Shown in pieces: positions 48,947 through 64,000 of a DNA stretch of 64,000 bases. Positions within the stretch are counted from its first letter, which is position 1, and every line of letters begins with the position of its first letter. The position numbers were made by a program, and so were the translations under genes. The notes below the pieces were generated by a model. The model was not told the origin of the DNA. It made no database searches and saw only the letters and a list, made by a program, of their open reading frames with translations. The stretch covers positions 380,714 to 444,713 of the forward strand of contig NW_027192198.1 in the NCBI RefSeq assembly GCF_041956535.1, given 5' to 3'. The stretch is from Calcarisporiella thermophila CBS 279.70 (lineage: Eukaryota > Calcarisporiellomycota).

Positions 48947-49186
48947 ATGTCCACCACGCCATCTCCTGGCAACAAGACCCATCCCTACATCAGTGCGTCC
49001 TCCCGCTTGACGACTCAGACCCTTCATACCGCCGCCAGCGAAGCCGCCAATTCTGGGCACAATACCGCCCTCAGCGCCGCCTGCTTTGCTTCTGGCCCAG
49101 GGAGTGGGCTGCAGGGCCCCACCTGGACCACACCTCCGCAAAAGATATCCGCCATATGGACAAGGCGCCGGGGGAGCAACCATTAG
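48947..49186 (+). CDS. Possible 79-residue small protein
   Basis: ATG 48947 to TAG 49186, with an acceptable context (CACCATGTC) after a T- and C-rich leader. The product is Ser/Thr/Ala-rich (for example RLTTQTLHTAASEAANSGHN) with no membrane segment. The opposite strand is also open, so this could be chance. No family recognised. Confidence 0.3.
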   Translation: MSTTPSPGNKTHPYISASSRLTTQTLHTAASEAANSGHNTALSAACFASGPGSGLQGPTWTTPPQKISAIWTRRRGSNH

Positions 49187-50147
49187 ATGGAAGGGGGTCA
49201 TGAGTAGGAGTAAAGAAGATAGTGAAGGAGGAAAAATATAATGCAAGGAAGAAAAGCATGGTTGATGCAACCGTCTCTCCAAAACGCACCCCCTCTGCTT
49301 TGTCGCCATTTTTGTTGAATACCGGTCTGAACCGTTGACTATTCTCACCCTTAGTTGTTGGCCGTGGGCAGCGACACATGCCCCCCCCCCCCTCTCGTAG
49401 GATTCGCCAAATCCCCCTTTCAGTTGTACATTCTTCTTATAACTTGGCTTAGGTGTTCCCCCCCTCCCCTTCCTCTCCCATTCATGCTTTTGTCTCTATT
49501 TCAATGCATTAATAGAAATAGTGCTGGTTCTTTCCCCTCCCGTTTTTCGTTACTAAAAGGAAATCGTTATCAGAAGTCAGGGTCATCTGATCACTCCCCC
49601 TGAGCTTCCCTCTCTTCAGAGGACAAGCGCCTGTGTCTTGAACTCAATTCAGGTGAGTTGTACTTGGGGAAGATTACACGGCGCACAGAAAGGGAGCTTT
49701 ATTTAGCATTCAGCTTCGATATCCATATTCGTTGCGGCCACAACACGGCCAAGCGGTTAGAGTTGGTTTAGAGTCAAGGAACAAAAGGGTGCAAAAAATA
49801 GGAACCGTGGCGGATGGCTAGAGAAATAGATAGATAGATAGATATATACAGACAGAAAGAGGCATGAAAAAAAAAAGTCAAGTCGTGGCTTAGCCTACTG
49901 AAGTATAGTATAGGAAGGAAACCATCAGTCCTAAGAGGGAGACAAAAGGAGAAAAGAAAAATACGATTGAGCTTACAAATACAGAAGGGGATGAAAGAGT
50001 GTTTTAAAGAGAACCAGAAACAAGAGTCCGCAAACAAGTAGAGAGTAAAATAAAGCGAGGAATATGAGAGAGGGGGGGGGGGGGTGAGAGTGGGGATGCG
50101 AGAGAAAGCATATTTAACTTTCGAACGCGTTTTGGGTTTATTTTTAA
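49187..50147. other. Intergenic, 3' flank of the small Ser/Pro-rich gene
   Basis: No further gene recognised. Includes a GATA repeat at 49826-49848 and a G run at about 50072. Confidence 0.4.
49826..49848. repeat. GATA tetranucleotide repeat
   Basis: ATAGATAGATAGATAGATATA, in the 3' flank of the leftward small gene. Confidence 0.6.
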
Positions 50148-50768
50148 TTAATCCAGGAAGCGTCCCGTTAGGATAGCGTTCCGCATGGGGGAGGCCGGGC
50201 GGCATGGTATCTCCTCCTTAATTGGCTTGGTCCTGGAGTCCTTGGAGGATGGGTAGACGTGCGTAGTTGGGTGGGGAGCCATGACAGAAAGTGTGGGTAG
50301 AGTCTTTGATCTTTGATGACGCGATATGGATGCAGAGGTATCTGATGGGGTCACAGAGCAATGCATGTTAGAGCAAAATGCAAGGTTGTGAAAGGCATGC
50401 ACACTTACTGTTAGTTGGGTGTATAGAGGTCATGATGGTAAACGGATCCTGTGCCTTCGCGGGATGGGTTAATTCTTCGTGCGAGAAAGAGAAAAACAAC
50501 TACCTACCATGAGCGTGGCCGGCGGAGTGACGGAAAATGTTCCAGATGAGCGCCGCCGCGAAAACGAATTGGGGGGCGAGTTGTTTCCTAACGATGGCTG
50601 GGTGAAGAAGGGGTAGCTCATGGATGTAGCCGATGTGGGGGTGGGGGGCATGCCGGTGGGGGTGGTGGGAGAACAATTGTCATTGAGCCAGGTGAGGGTG
50701 AAGGGGGTGCGCGCGCTGCCCTGGGGGATGGGAATGGATAGAGGCCGAGGGCCGCGATTCTTATCCAT
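50148..50768 (-). CDS. Short Ser/Pro-rich protein, 164 residues, unrecognised
   Basis: Three exons: 50768-50508, 50448-50409 and 50341-50148. All joins use GT-AG sites and keep one frame: LM|DPFTIMTSIHPTN|NTSASISRHQRSK. The product is mostly Ser, Thr and Pro with phosphorylation-like sites (SRRRSSGTFS, about residue 74). A more conserved-looking C-terminus has PRASPMR-type spacing ending in ILTGRFLD at the very end. No membrane segment or signal peptide. The three-exon agreement is the main evidence that it is a real gene; I do not assign a family. Confidence 0.6.
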
Positions 50769-51999
50769 CGTGTACTTAGGCGGCGAGGGCGGGGGCTTGA
50801 GTTACTGAGCTAGGCCTGCGTGGGATGGAGGGAGGGGGCGAAGGCGGTGGGGGGGAAGCGGACGAGCCAAGCGGTCCAGGAGGAGAAGAGAGGAGAGGAG
50901 AGCAAGAGCAGGAGCAAATCAATGTTCCCATGACCTCCTCGCTTTATCTGCCCAGTCAGAGGCAGGGTGGAACAGGGGGAAATTTGAGTTTCCACAGATC
51001 CTCTTTCGCGACAAAGTTTCACTTCCCGCTGTGGCAGTCCGCAAAATCAGGTCAGCGAGAATTGCAGGGGAGGCCGCCGCGTTAGGAAACCCGGCTCAGA
51101 ATCACTCGACTTAACAGGCTATATTCCATTCAACATGCAAGCGTATGCACCACCTCCTCCTCCTCTGTCCGTCTGGGAAATGGCGCGAAGAACACGAGCA
51201 ATGAGCGCCCGCTCGGCCCAACCTCTCGGCCCGCATCCCACCCTCCTGAATTGCCCTCTTTTGCGTCGCGCCTCTGACCTCCCCCTCCTGGCCCCCTCCT
51301 GACGCCGCTTCGACCCTGCCTCTCCCCCTGTTTCTGTTTCTACCCCAGCGGCCCTCCACACCCGGTCACGGCGTGGCCCTGGCATCCAAGGGGTTTCCTG
51401 CCACCCGAAGCTGATGGCTGAACTGAGTATGATGTCGCGCTCACGTGCCTCCAGAGTTTCCGGTTGAAGCCGCGACATGCTGAAGTCCAGTCGACCTGAG
51501 ATGAGGGTTTGGCATGGATGCCTTTTGAGTTTGCATAGACTCCTCTCCCGCAGAAGGTGGGCCGTGCTTGAGGAAGAGGCTGGCAGAGGGTCAGCCTAGT
51601 TGGCCGGAACCTGAAATGAAGCCGGAATTTCTCACGTTTTGGAGCGTGTCATTTTCCCAAGAGGTTTATCTGTCCTTGGGCTGCAGTGTCCCGTAACACC
51701 GTGCTTTGGCTCAGGGCGTGCTAGCCCAGAGCTTTTTTCCCCGTTTGGAGAGCTTAGAACCCTCCCCTGGACAGACAAACCAGAAGCCAAAATGTTTATT
51801 AGCGAGAGTGGGGGCTTTTTAACATACGCTAGAGCACTGGAAATGGGCCCATTCTTCAAGCCCACAGCCGACACTTTGATTAATAGGGTCGGACGTTATA
51901 TACCATTGTATATTGATGCGGCCGCGGTCTTAGTAGCACAGCGTGTCGGTGGGTCACAGGCATTGACCTTCTCGTAAAAACAAAGCATTCTCTACAAGT
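50769..51999. other. Intergenic
   Basis: Promoter of the leftward small gene and 3' flank of the next leftward gene. Arg-rich frames at 51119-51478 and a frame at 51639-51977 were considered and not called. Confidence 0.4.
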
Positions 52000-53262
52000 C
52001 TATCTATTGATCACCGAGTCTAGTAGTAGGACTCTTGCGGCAGGACTTCCAAGTTCGTCCAAGGCGGAAAACCGGTTTTGCTTTTCCACCCGCTCCAGTT
52101 TGAACCGTACCTGCTCCGCTGGCGTAGGACTGGAAGGCGGTGTTCGGAGAGACATGGTGTACACGGGCCCTGTGATACCGCGTGTTAAGTGAGCCTTTCT
52201 AGTGCTCTAAAATGACCTCGCTTACCAGTTCCCTCTCTCTCGGCCTCCACCTCCACCCACCACGACGCCCAGTATCTGATGATGGCATCAGGTTGAATGG
52301 AAGATTCGGTCACTATTTGCCGGACAAAACTGGTGTCGCTGGCTCCGGCTGCGATCTTGGCCCAGAACGAGGAGGAGGAGAGGATGGGGAGGTTGGGATA
52401 GGGCACCTGGTGGGGCTCGACAAAGACCAACTCACAGCCATGTCTAGATCAGAGGTAAGCAATGGATTAGCCGGGTAACGAAGACCGCCATAATGAAAAT
52501 GGCCAATATCTACGGATGGTGGCGGCCCATAAACTTCACTGAATCAATGATGGTGGCCACCAGTCTAGCAATGGCATCCGCACTATAGAAAGACAAAAAA
52601 GTTCGTGTAAGCATTTGCAAGTAGCGGGTGATCTTTGCTCCACTCGATACTACTTCATTGAAACTCCATGATCCGCTTCTACAGAACCCAGCAAACCGCA
52701 AATAACCACCAATGAGGGAGCCCGCGTTAGCAATGAAGAGGAAAGCAGAGGTGCCTCCGAGGAGAAACATGGCGAAAGATGGATGGACGAAAACAAGGCG
52801 GCAAGATGGGTAGAATTAGGAACATATCTACCATAACAAATAGTGCCATTCGTGTGAATGTAATCAAAGCTACTCCAGAAAAAATCCCAAAAATGCAGAG
52901 TACCTCATATCTGCATTCGCGAGCCAATGCCACACGTTTGCCTCGCCTTCCTCGCTAGCCTCCTCCTCTAGCCATTCTACAATAGCTCTCTCGGCGCGTT
53001 CTTTTCCATGCCAGATCATGAGACAGCGCCCGCCATTCTCGGGAGAAACGCGATGAAGATGGGCACGAACGTACCGAAATATTGCACTAGAATAAAAGAC
53101 CCATGAGACAAGCATCTAGGAGCTATTTCCATCGCCAGATACTACTTGCCTGCCTCGAAGGTCCCCGCCAAGGAGCCCTATTGACGAATGGGAGTGTGTG
53201 GGCACGGTAGAATTAGCGAAGAAGTGGTGATGTAAAAACGACGGCTCAGAGGATTGATCCAT
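52000..53262 (-). CDS. Unrecognised 227-residue protein with a long second intron
   Basis: Four exons reconstructed from splice signals: 53262-53150, 53086-52904, 52443-52226 and 52169-52000; phases agree at every join. The first intron has a GC donor (GCAAGT). The product contains SSIGLLGGDLRGSAIFRYVR, GGRCLMIWHGKERAERAIVE, ANVWHWLANADMRHGCELVF, SFWAKIAAGASDTSFVRQIV and DAIIRYWASWWVEVEAEREG. It is globular, Trp- and Ala-rich, with no signal peptide, and ends in a charged tail (QVRFKLERVEKQNRFSALDE). Intron 2 is 460 bp, far above the usual 60-100. It holds an open 86-codon frame on the same strand with a hydrophobic N-terminus (MFLLGGTSAFLFIANAG), which may be chance. Family unknown. Confidence 0.6.
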
Positions 53263-53523
53263 GGAGGTGCACAGTTGACTCTTTTTATTCTACCCCATTC
53301 GATCTCGTTTATTTTGCGGATTTCAAGCGAAAAAAACGAAAAATCAAAAATAATCCCATCCAAATTTCATAATATCATATCATACATACTAGAATATTAA
53401 ATTTTTTGAAGCGCGTTTTTCTATTTTTTTTTCTTTTGTTGGGTGTCAGAGGGTATAAAGACAGATAGTTTGATTGCATTTCTTAGGAGATCCAACGCAT
53501 TCTCGTTCAAAGCACACGCGGCC

Positions 53524-56680
<3,157 letters not shown>

Positions 56681-56892
56681 AAGTGGCGGGAGGGGAGGAA
56701 ACTAGAAGGAAAGATAGGATATGTGAATCAAATCACCCTTCCATTTTATTTTTCGGATGGACATGGGTGGTGTCCTACACCATGATGATTGTATATAGTA
56801 CATTATTGTTGTTATCCAACTAATAAAGGGGGAGGTGGGGGGAAGACGGGAGAGAGACCCTGTTTAGCCACAGCTTTAGTTTGTCTATGACC

Positions 56893-57832
56893 TCAGACAA
56901 GTTTTGCTCCGTTTCTTTGGACCACTTTCTCGAAATACTTTGTCTTCAGCACGCCATCTTGCCCCTCCGTTAAAATGACGCCGTTTGCGGAGCGGAAGAA
57001 TTCAATTCCATCTAGACGTTATGGATGACCTAGTAAGCGATATCTACAGAGCTAGACGAAAAATGCCCAAAGATACGAACCCGCCATCGCCTTTTTCGCG
57101 TCGATGTAGATAAAGACTTCCGCACTTTTTCGCATCCCTATCGCCGTAGTGAGTCAGAATCCACCATCAAGTAGGAGGCAGCAGCTAACCTACCACTGAT
57201 GACGCCATCTTCGCCGGCGAGCCCAGGTGCAAAGTGGATATGATTGCGGTTCATTTTTAACAGACCTTTTTTCGCTATCATAATCAATATGGTCAGCTGG
57301 GAAGAGGACGCGGGTGGAGACACCAAATTGAATCACCTATGCTCTCCCAATTCCGCAAATAGGTGCCATGCACCACAACTGGGATATCGTCAGGTGAATT
57401 GATCTTGGTGAGCTCCAGGTCCTCAACCTGCTCAGCAACCAAAAAATAATTAGGCCTCCTCACCAATTGTATACTGAATGCAAGGTTAAGCTTACTATTA
57501 AACTATGCCCTTGATTTGCGCGTATATACCATTCTCCATTCTCTTCCGCAAGCAGAAATCGCTTCTTGTCATTATTATCCACTACTTCTTGTATTTTGGC
57601 CAGCGTGTAGCGCTTGAACCGGGGATGCTGCAGCTATCCCGAAAAAAAAAGGTCACCGTGTCAGGAACAAGTGGAAACTAGCATGCATGTGCTAGACAGA
57701 GGACAAAAAAAAATGACGTACCAGATCTTTCACTGCAACAAACCCATCATTTCGCATCAAGATCCCTTCTCTCTCAGCACCGTGGCGTAGAACGTAAGAG
57801 AGGGATTTGGACAACTTGATGTCGTGTGTCAT
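56893..57832 (-). CDS. TPT1: tRNA 2'-phosphotransferase
   Basis: Six exons: 57832-57722, 57633-57496, 57430-57337, 57274-57194, 57137-57081 and 57011-56893, giving 199 residues. It removes the 2'-phosphate left at the splice junction of ligated tRNAs, transferring it to NAD+ and producing ADP-ribose cyclic phosphate. The family's catalytic Arg-His-Arg-Arg set is visible: R16 in SYVLRHG, H80 in ANQGHS, R124 in KMNRNHIHF and R167 in FFRSANG. Other hallmarks are VVHGTYLRNW, GVISGMR and VFIYIDAKKAM. Every join keeps frame; the exon 5 donor is an unusual GTTCGT. It is slightly shorter than yeast Tpt1 (230), mainly at the ends. It lies tail-to-tail with the cullin, 212 bp apart. Confidence 0.93.
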
Positions 57833-58105
57833 TGAGCAAAGAGAATTACAAAGTCTCTGTGACTGACTAATTTTTAGTAGTCAAGCGTTCAATTTATCAA
57901 TAAGTCTTCCTCCCCAAAATGAATATAGAATGGAAATAGAGAGTATTCTCGTACTCATACATGATATAAGTGAATCAGCAAAAAAAGGGGGGAAAGAAAG
58001 GAATGCTCACAAGGAATAAAAGAGAAAACCATTCTATCTTCATCCGCTTTCAAAAACGCGCTGCCATAGACCATTCAATAATCATTAAGAAAAAAAAACC
58101 TCTCA

Positions 58106-58809
58106 TTACATATTCACCGCGGTCCGAGTTTGCTTCCTTAAATGCGGGATAAACTCTGCACCATTCGCCATCATTCCGGGTTTCAGGTTCAGTGCGAGAT
58201 TGCTCTTACCCCCCCAGGCATTTCCAACGTGCTTGTGGACATCAAATTTTTCTTTCCGCAGGAGAACATGAATAACAATGAATGCATATGAATTGTAATA
58301 ATACAATACCTTGATCGTCAGTTGGATTCTGGAGCTGATTCAAAGCATCTGCCCAAGCTATGTTAAAAGAATGCACAAATCAGAACTTTGCGAACAAGTG
58401 CCTGCTTAAAAAGAATTCAACACTTACTTTTCACAAGGAAAGAGGTCACCTCATTAGCATTAAAACCATTCACCGATACATGCGGATCTTCAAGTGGGGG
58501 AAATTGGTCGGAGGTGGGGACAAAAGGTGGGCGGCTAGCATCCTTCCCGTTGCGACCTTTGCGGAAAAATAATACATCAATGGAAATTAGGTCGTCCAAC
58601 AGAATTCGACATTAACTATGGCGATCATCGCGGCACGCAATTATAAATGCGGCGGTCTACTTACTGATTGAACCGGTGCGCTGCTTGGCCCCTATCCCCC
58701 GCCGTTCGTCCTGCTTAAACCTAATCAAAGATGGATAAACTGCACACGTAAATTTGGGCCTCGAGGAAAACACTCACTGCCTCTCCTCCTCGCGAGCCGG
58801 GCCAGCCAT
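58106..58809 (-). CDS. Small five-exon protein, 136 residues, unrecognised
   Basis: Exons: 58809-58778, 58720-58665, 58556-58428, 58357-58310 and 58251-58106. All phases agree, including A|GT at SISRNG and A|CT at VKTWAD. The N-terminus is highly charged (AREEERQFKQDERRGIGAKQ). The middle has FVPTSDQFPPLEDPHVSVNG. The C-terminus looks folded and conserved, with HKHVGNAWGGKSNLALNLKP and GAEFIPHLRKQT. There is no membrane segment or targeting signal. A competing frame around 58590 (LDDLISIDVLFF) is excluded because it cannot be spliced in without a stop. Family not recognised. It is followed on the same strand by TPT1, with a 273 bp gap. Confidence 0.6.
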
Positions 58810-60571
<1,762 letters not shown>

Positions 60572-60942
60572 AGGAGTAGGCCATTGACAGGTTAAAATGC
60601 TCTATCTATCTATTTCGGGTTCAACCTATACCTTCCTACTTCTTTTGGGTTTCTTCTAACTTTATACATATATACACACATACATATTTCTCTCTTCAAA
60701 AAGGATAAAGAAAAGAATGAAAGAAAATATTGAGCTATTCAGGACATTTCCCCCTCTTCTTTTGAAGGTTGCAATGGTTTAAATAGAATTAATGTTATTT
60801 TAATATTTAAAAGGGATTTATTAAAAAGCAAAACACTGGTTCCATAGGATAAAAACATAAATCCTCACTGACGTCTAACCGTGCTCTCACACGAAAAAAA
60901 AAAAAAAAAATAGCAAAAGACAAAGAAGATACAAAAGCCATT
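60572..60942. other. Convergent 3' flanks of SPE3 and CWC2
   Basis: AT-rich, with a TCTATCTATCTA run at about 60602 and an A run at about 60894-60910. Nothing coding seen. Confidence 0.5.
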
Positions 60943-62466
60943 TCACTCATCCTTTTCGTCCTCATCGTCCTTCTCTGTTGATTTTGTTGTCAGCTTCACT
61001 GGCGCCTTTTTCAAGTTCGTCAGAAACTCACTCGGGAAAATCCCATTTCCGCTAACAGCAGTTGACTTAGGGGACTCTGGTTGAGACGGCTGCTCTGCTT
61101 CCTCACCATTCCCCTCGTTTGCAGGTTTTTCCTCTGACGGCTCTGCATCGCCATGTTCGTTAGAGGTGCTGTTCTCCTCTGTGGGCTCCTGTGCACCTTC
61201 ATGCTGCTCCTCTGTCTGTTGCTGTTGTTGGTCATAGCCATGGAAGTAGTTTGGGTCGTAATAATAACCCTGGCTATCGTAATAATATCCACTCTGAGGG
61301 TCATAGTAGTAACCCTGTTGTGCATAAGGGTCCTGCCCTTGTGCCTGGCTCGGGTCGTATCCAGCATACTCTGCGTAGTATTCGGAGGAATAGTGGTCAC
61401 CCTCGCGCGCACGTTTATTTGGCGCCCCTTGCTCATCACCTACATAACCCGCTAGCGCAAGCTGTTGATCAGACTGTCTAGCCATCTCCTCAACTTTACG
61501 TTTGAGCTCTTCTTTCTGGTTTTTGTAAGGGTCCTCTGTGGCCCAGCGCACATTCAGAATCTAAATAGAATACGTGGCCCTCAGCAAACCGCATTTTCTG
61601 CTCCATTTCGGCAACCCTTTAACTTACCTCATTCTTGTCCAAGCTTTGGCCTGACATGGCTTCCTTCGCAAATTCGGCTTGCAATCTACTAGCATAGGTG
61701 ACGAAGGCCACGGGTTTTGTTTTCAACAGCTTCACTGTATAAACACCCCCAGATTGGGTGATTAGTGGATGCTGGCGTATAGGTACAGAGCCAAATTCTC
61801 ACCTGTCTCGATATCTCCCCATTCCTGAAAATGCCTTACCACCACCTCCTCGGTATTGTGATAGGTGCCAACTCCGCCGACATAGAGTGTTCGATTGTCA
61901 CGCTGGAATGAACCAACACCACCCATATCATCACGATTTTGTCTGTTAAAAATTAACGATAAGCAAAAATTCAACTTAATCACGATGGAATGGCACATAC
62001 GCGAATCTTTCCCGCCCAAAGCAATCCCGTGTGATCTCCATTACTTCATCTGCTTTCGGTGTTCTGTGCCAATAGCGGCAATCAAACTGATAAAGGAGAA
62101 CAGATCTCATAGTTAAACACCGGAAACATATTGGAAGTTAACGCCCATATTTACCCCATTGGGGCAGCAACCCCTTGCGAAATAGAGGCAAAAGCATGAG
62201 CCTGGATCCTTCGATCCTTTCGTTTCGCCAGCATCTGTTGCAACTTTACAGCGTGTCTTTGCCTTTTCTCTATGTATATCAATGCATCGTGTGAGATTAA
62301 CAGCGGGATCTAGGAATTGATTCGAGCTAATCGATGAATTCTACCTCGTGTATCTGTGTGTGTCACCCCCAGACCACCGATTGTAATAAATGTTGTAATA
62401 AGCCCCCTCGGGTGCAGCAGCTACTGTTCGTACCTGCTCAGTCACCTGTTTCCTTGCCCGTTTCAT
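60943..62466 (-). CDS. CWC2: Pre-mRNA splicing factor Cwc2 (NineTeen complex RNA-binding protein)
   Basis: Six exons: 62466-62345, 62269-62155, 62086-62001, 61942-61803, 61734-61628 and 61560-60943, giving 395 residues. Cwc2 contacts U6 snRNA and helps form the spliceosome's catalytic centre. In order there is the N-terminal Torus segment (YYNIYYNRWSGGD), a CCCH zinc finger with canonical C68-x7-C76-x5-C82-x3-H86 spacing (FCLYFARGCCPNG|FDCRYWH), TRDCFGRERFAQNRDDMGGV, and an RRM with NRTLYVGGVG and KPVAFVTYAS. The invariant LDKNEILNVRWATEDP closes it. The C-terminal third is a Tyr/Gln-rich low-complexity region (GYYYDPQSGYYYDSQGYYYD) and an acidic Glu/Pro tail, longer than in yeast (339). Confidence 0.95.
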
Positions 62467-63008
62467 TATTAGTTTTTAAGGGTGAAATAGAAGGTAGATC
62501 GGCTTCGAGAAGATGCTTGATGGCACTATTTGAGAGAATACAAATTGTATTTTCAAGATTTATGACTTGAGCAGTCATTAATTTCAGATCTTTCAGAGTG
62601 TCCATTGGAGTATCTTTGTGATTCAGAGAGAGGTTAAAAAAATAGACCTTCATTGAAGCCAAAATCGGGCCGCCAAGGATATATATACCACCAATTCACA
62701 CTTACAAAATATATTCGAACAAGAAGTGCTTATGATTTTCTACTTTTTTCGAAAAAAATCGCACAATTTGAAATATTGCACCTGCTACATTAACCGGTTG
62801 TGACTTGATTTTTAGGGTGCCGAGCGGTATTGCGGCAAAATTCGGTCAAGTATCCAAAATCCGAGTGAATTTTTTTAATTTTTCCTCGCCAAGCACCCGA
62901 GCCAAGCTCCAATTTGAGGATATATATACTTGTGAAAGCGCATTAATTCAAAAGATTTTCATTCCACTCATATACTACAACTTCATTACCTAAAGTATTA
63001 ACTTAACA
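62467..63008. other. Divergent promoter region, CWC2 and mitochondrial protein
   Basis: 542 bp, AT-rich with TATATATA near 62678. Short frames (62438-62662 leftward, 62805-62993 rightward) were not called. Confidence 0.45.
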
Positions 63009-64000
63009 ATGGCTTTTCGCTCCTCTTCTCTTCGTCTCTTTATGAGCCCTCTCTCATACAACCAGATTAGTTCGGCCCGTGCGGCACTACGGTCTCAAAA
63101 TCCCAGCATTTTGTATCTGCGTAGTAGTTTAGCAACATCTCACAAATCTGGACCGTCGCTTCAGAGCCGTTTATTCAACTCATCATCCTCCTTCTCTGCT
63201 CTCCCGGTTCCTAAATCCGCCACAATATCTTCGCTCTGCCGCAATCAAATCCGCACGTTCCACCGCGATGCACGAGAATATTACAAGGACGAATGGGACA
63301 AGGCCTGGCATCACTGGCATAAGAGATACAGCAAGCAATTTGGAAAAGATTCTGCGAAATGGGAGTCCGCAGACATGCCTCCCTATCCTCCACACTACCT
63401 TTACTATCGCGGATGGCGTCCATTTTACGGCTATCACCGGTGGGGCTACTACTGCCATCCCCGCCACAGAATCGCCAAGCTTCTGCTATTTGTTGGAGTC
63501 CCCATCGCCTATTTTGCTAGCGGTTCTAGTGCAGCAATGACTGTAGCCGCCGGAGGAGTAGCTTTGGCATTGATTCCTTCGCTATTTTCAGCCGCCAGCT
63601 TCGTGGTATTCACAGCGTTTGGTATCATGTTTGTTACTGCTGTGGGGGGAGGATTCGTATTCGGCGTCCCGATGATGGAAATGAAATATCGATTGGAGGA
63701 ACTAATCGATGACGGCTTTGATTCAGAGAAATGGACCATCCACAAGTCGGCGAAAGACTTGCCAAATGAAATGGAGCGATGGAGAGTGAAGTGGTTCGAC
63801 AGACACGAGAGCAAATGGGAGAGTTTAATCACCAGCGGTGAAGTCGAAATGAAAGGAGAGAAAAAGCAGGTGCGATTTTCCTGCGATAGAAAGGGTGACA
63901 ATATAATGCAAGAAAAATATCTCCGAGTGGCTGCAGCAGTAGAGGAGGAGTTGGCGAAGCGTGAGGCATTGGGGGATATGTATCCCGACAAGGTCTACCT
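63009..64000 (+). CDS. Predicted mitochondrial membrane protein, N-terminal part (continues past right edge)
   Basis: ATG 63009 opens a frame of 330 codons still open at base 64000. The first 85 residues are rich in Ser, Arg and Ala with almost no acidic residues (MAFRSSSLRLFMSPLSYNQI, then RTFHRDAREYY), a classic mitochondrial targeting sequence. An aromatic, His/Tyr/Trp-rich patch follows (about 105-160, with YPPHYLYYRGWRPFYGYHRW). Then come two or three hydrophobic segments (about 160-225, AKLLLFVGVPIAYFASG and SFVVFTAFGIMFVTAVGGGF). The last 100 residues are charged and probably face one side of the membrane. I do not recognise a family; an inner-membrane location is inference. Confidence 0.75.
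   Translation, partial: MAFRSSSLRLFMSPLSYNQISSARAALRSQNPSILYLRSSLATSHKSGPSLQSRLFNSSSSFSALPVPKSATISSLCRNQIRTFHRDAREYYKDEWDKAWHHWHKRYSKQFGKDSAKWESADMPPYPPHYLYYRGWRPFYGYHRWGYYCHPRHRIAKLLLFVGVPIAYFASGSSAAMTVAAGGVALALIPSLFSAASFVVFTAFGIMFVTAVGGGFVFGVPMMEMKYRLEELIDDGFDSEKWTIHKSAKDLPNEMERWRVKWFDRHESKWESLITSGEVEMKGEKKQVRFSCDRKGDNIMQEKYLRVAAAVEEELAKREALGDMYPDKVY

Noticed and set aside
51119-51478. 119-codon leftward Arg/Gly-rich frame
   Set aside because: Composition reflects purine-rich DNA; no splice or promoter support.
53443-53523. Upstream in-frame extension of the cullin
   Set aside because: MSLRRKHINFEQTF at 53524 matches the family start; the extension resembles nothing and would lengthen the leader-free N-terminus.
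58417-58599. Frame LDDLISIDVLFF... as the start of a gene
   Set aside because: Its upstream part cannot be joined without an in-frame TAA; the five-exon model enters this frame only at 58556.

Overview
The window is nuclear DNA of a filamentous-type fungus. The evidence is dense spliceosomal genes with 60-150 bp GT-AG introns, a Zn2Cys6 regulator, a Gpa/GNA-1-type G-alpha and a RIB7-type riboflavin reductase. Several genes are unusual for Dikarya: a class C GPCR with a phosphate-binding-protein ectodomain, a membrane-tethered ATF6-like bZIP, a CUL2-like cullin, a YANK/STK32-type kinase and a LARP4-type La protein. I infer an early-diverging (non-Dikarya) fungus; phylum cannot be read from the sequence. 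Exon joins were worked out by hand from splice sites, reading frame and family conservation.

Left part (1-25 kb): a partial unknown gene runs off the left edge (-). It is followed by a tandem Zn2Cys6 factor (-), G-alpha (-), dynactin subunit 2 (-) sharing a 155 bp promoter with RIB7 (+), ribosomal protein eL24 (-), a two-finger C2H2 factor (+), an unresolved small gene (+), a tail-anchored orphan (-), a nine-exon LARP4-like protein (+), eL18 (+), an ACBD5-like tail-anchored acyl-CoA-binding protein (+) and a membrane-tethered bZIP (+).

Middle (25-37 kb): a long disordered orphan (-), then an accessory-looking island (about 27.8-35.1 kb). The island holds a GC-rich single-exon orphan with a TATA box, a fragmentary HET-like gene and a 311 bp assembly gap inside a GA microsatellite. 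After it comes a protein with two PAH-like repeats (+).

Right part (37-64 kb): the nine-exon class C GPCR (-), adenylate kinase (+), the YANK-like kinase (+), a gene-poor 3.2 kb, a short Ser/Pro-rich protein (-), an unknown 227-residue protein (-), a twelve-exon cullin (+), tRNA 2'-phosphotransferase (-), an unknown five-exon small protein (-), spermidine synthase (+), the spliceosomal protein Cwc2 (-) and a partial mitochondrial membrane protein running off the right edge (+).

There is no operon logic. Signalling genes (GPCR, G-alpha, N-acylated kinase) are scattered among housekeeping genes for translation, splicing, tRNA repair, polyamine, riboflavin and nucleotide metabolism. Genome-wide habits visible here are poly-C runs on the sense strand of introns and recurrent GC-AG introns with the donor GCAAGT. 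No rRNA, tRNA, CRISPR array or intact transposon was recognised.
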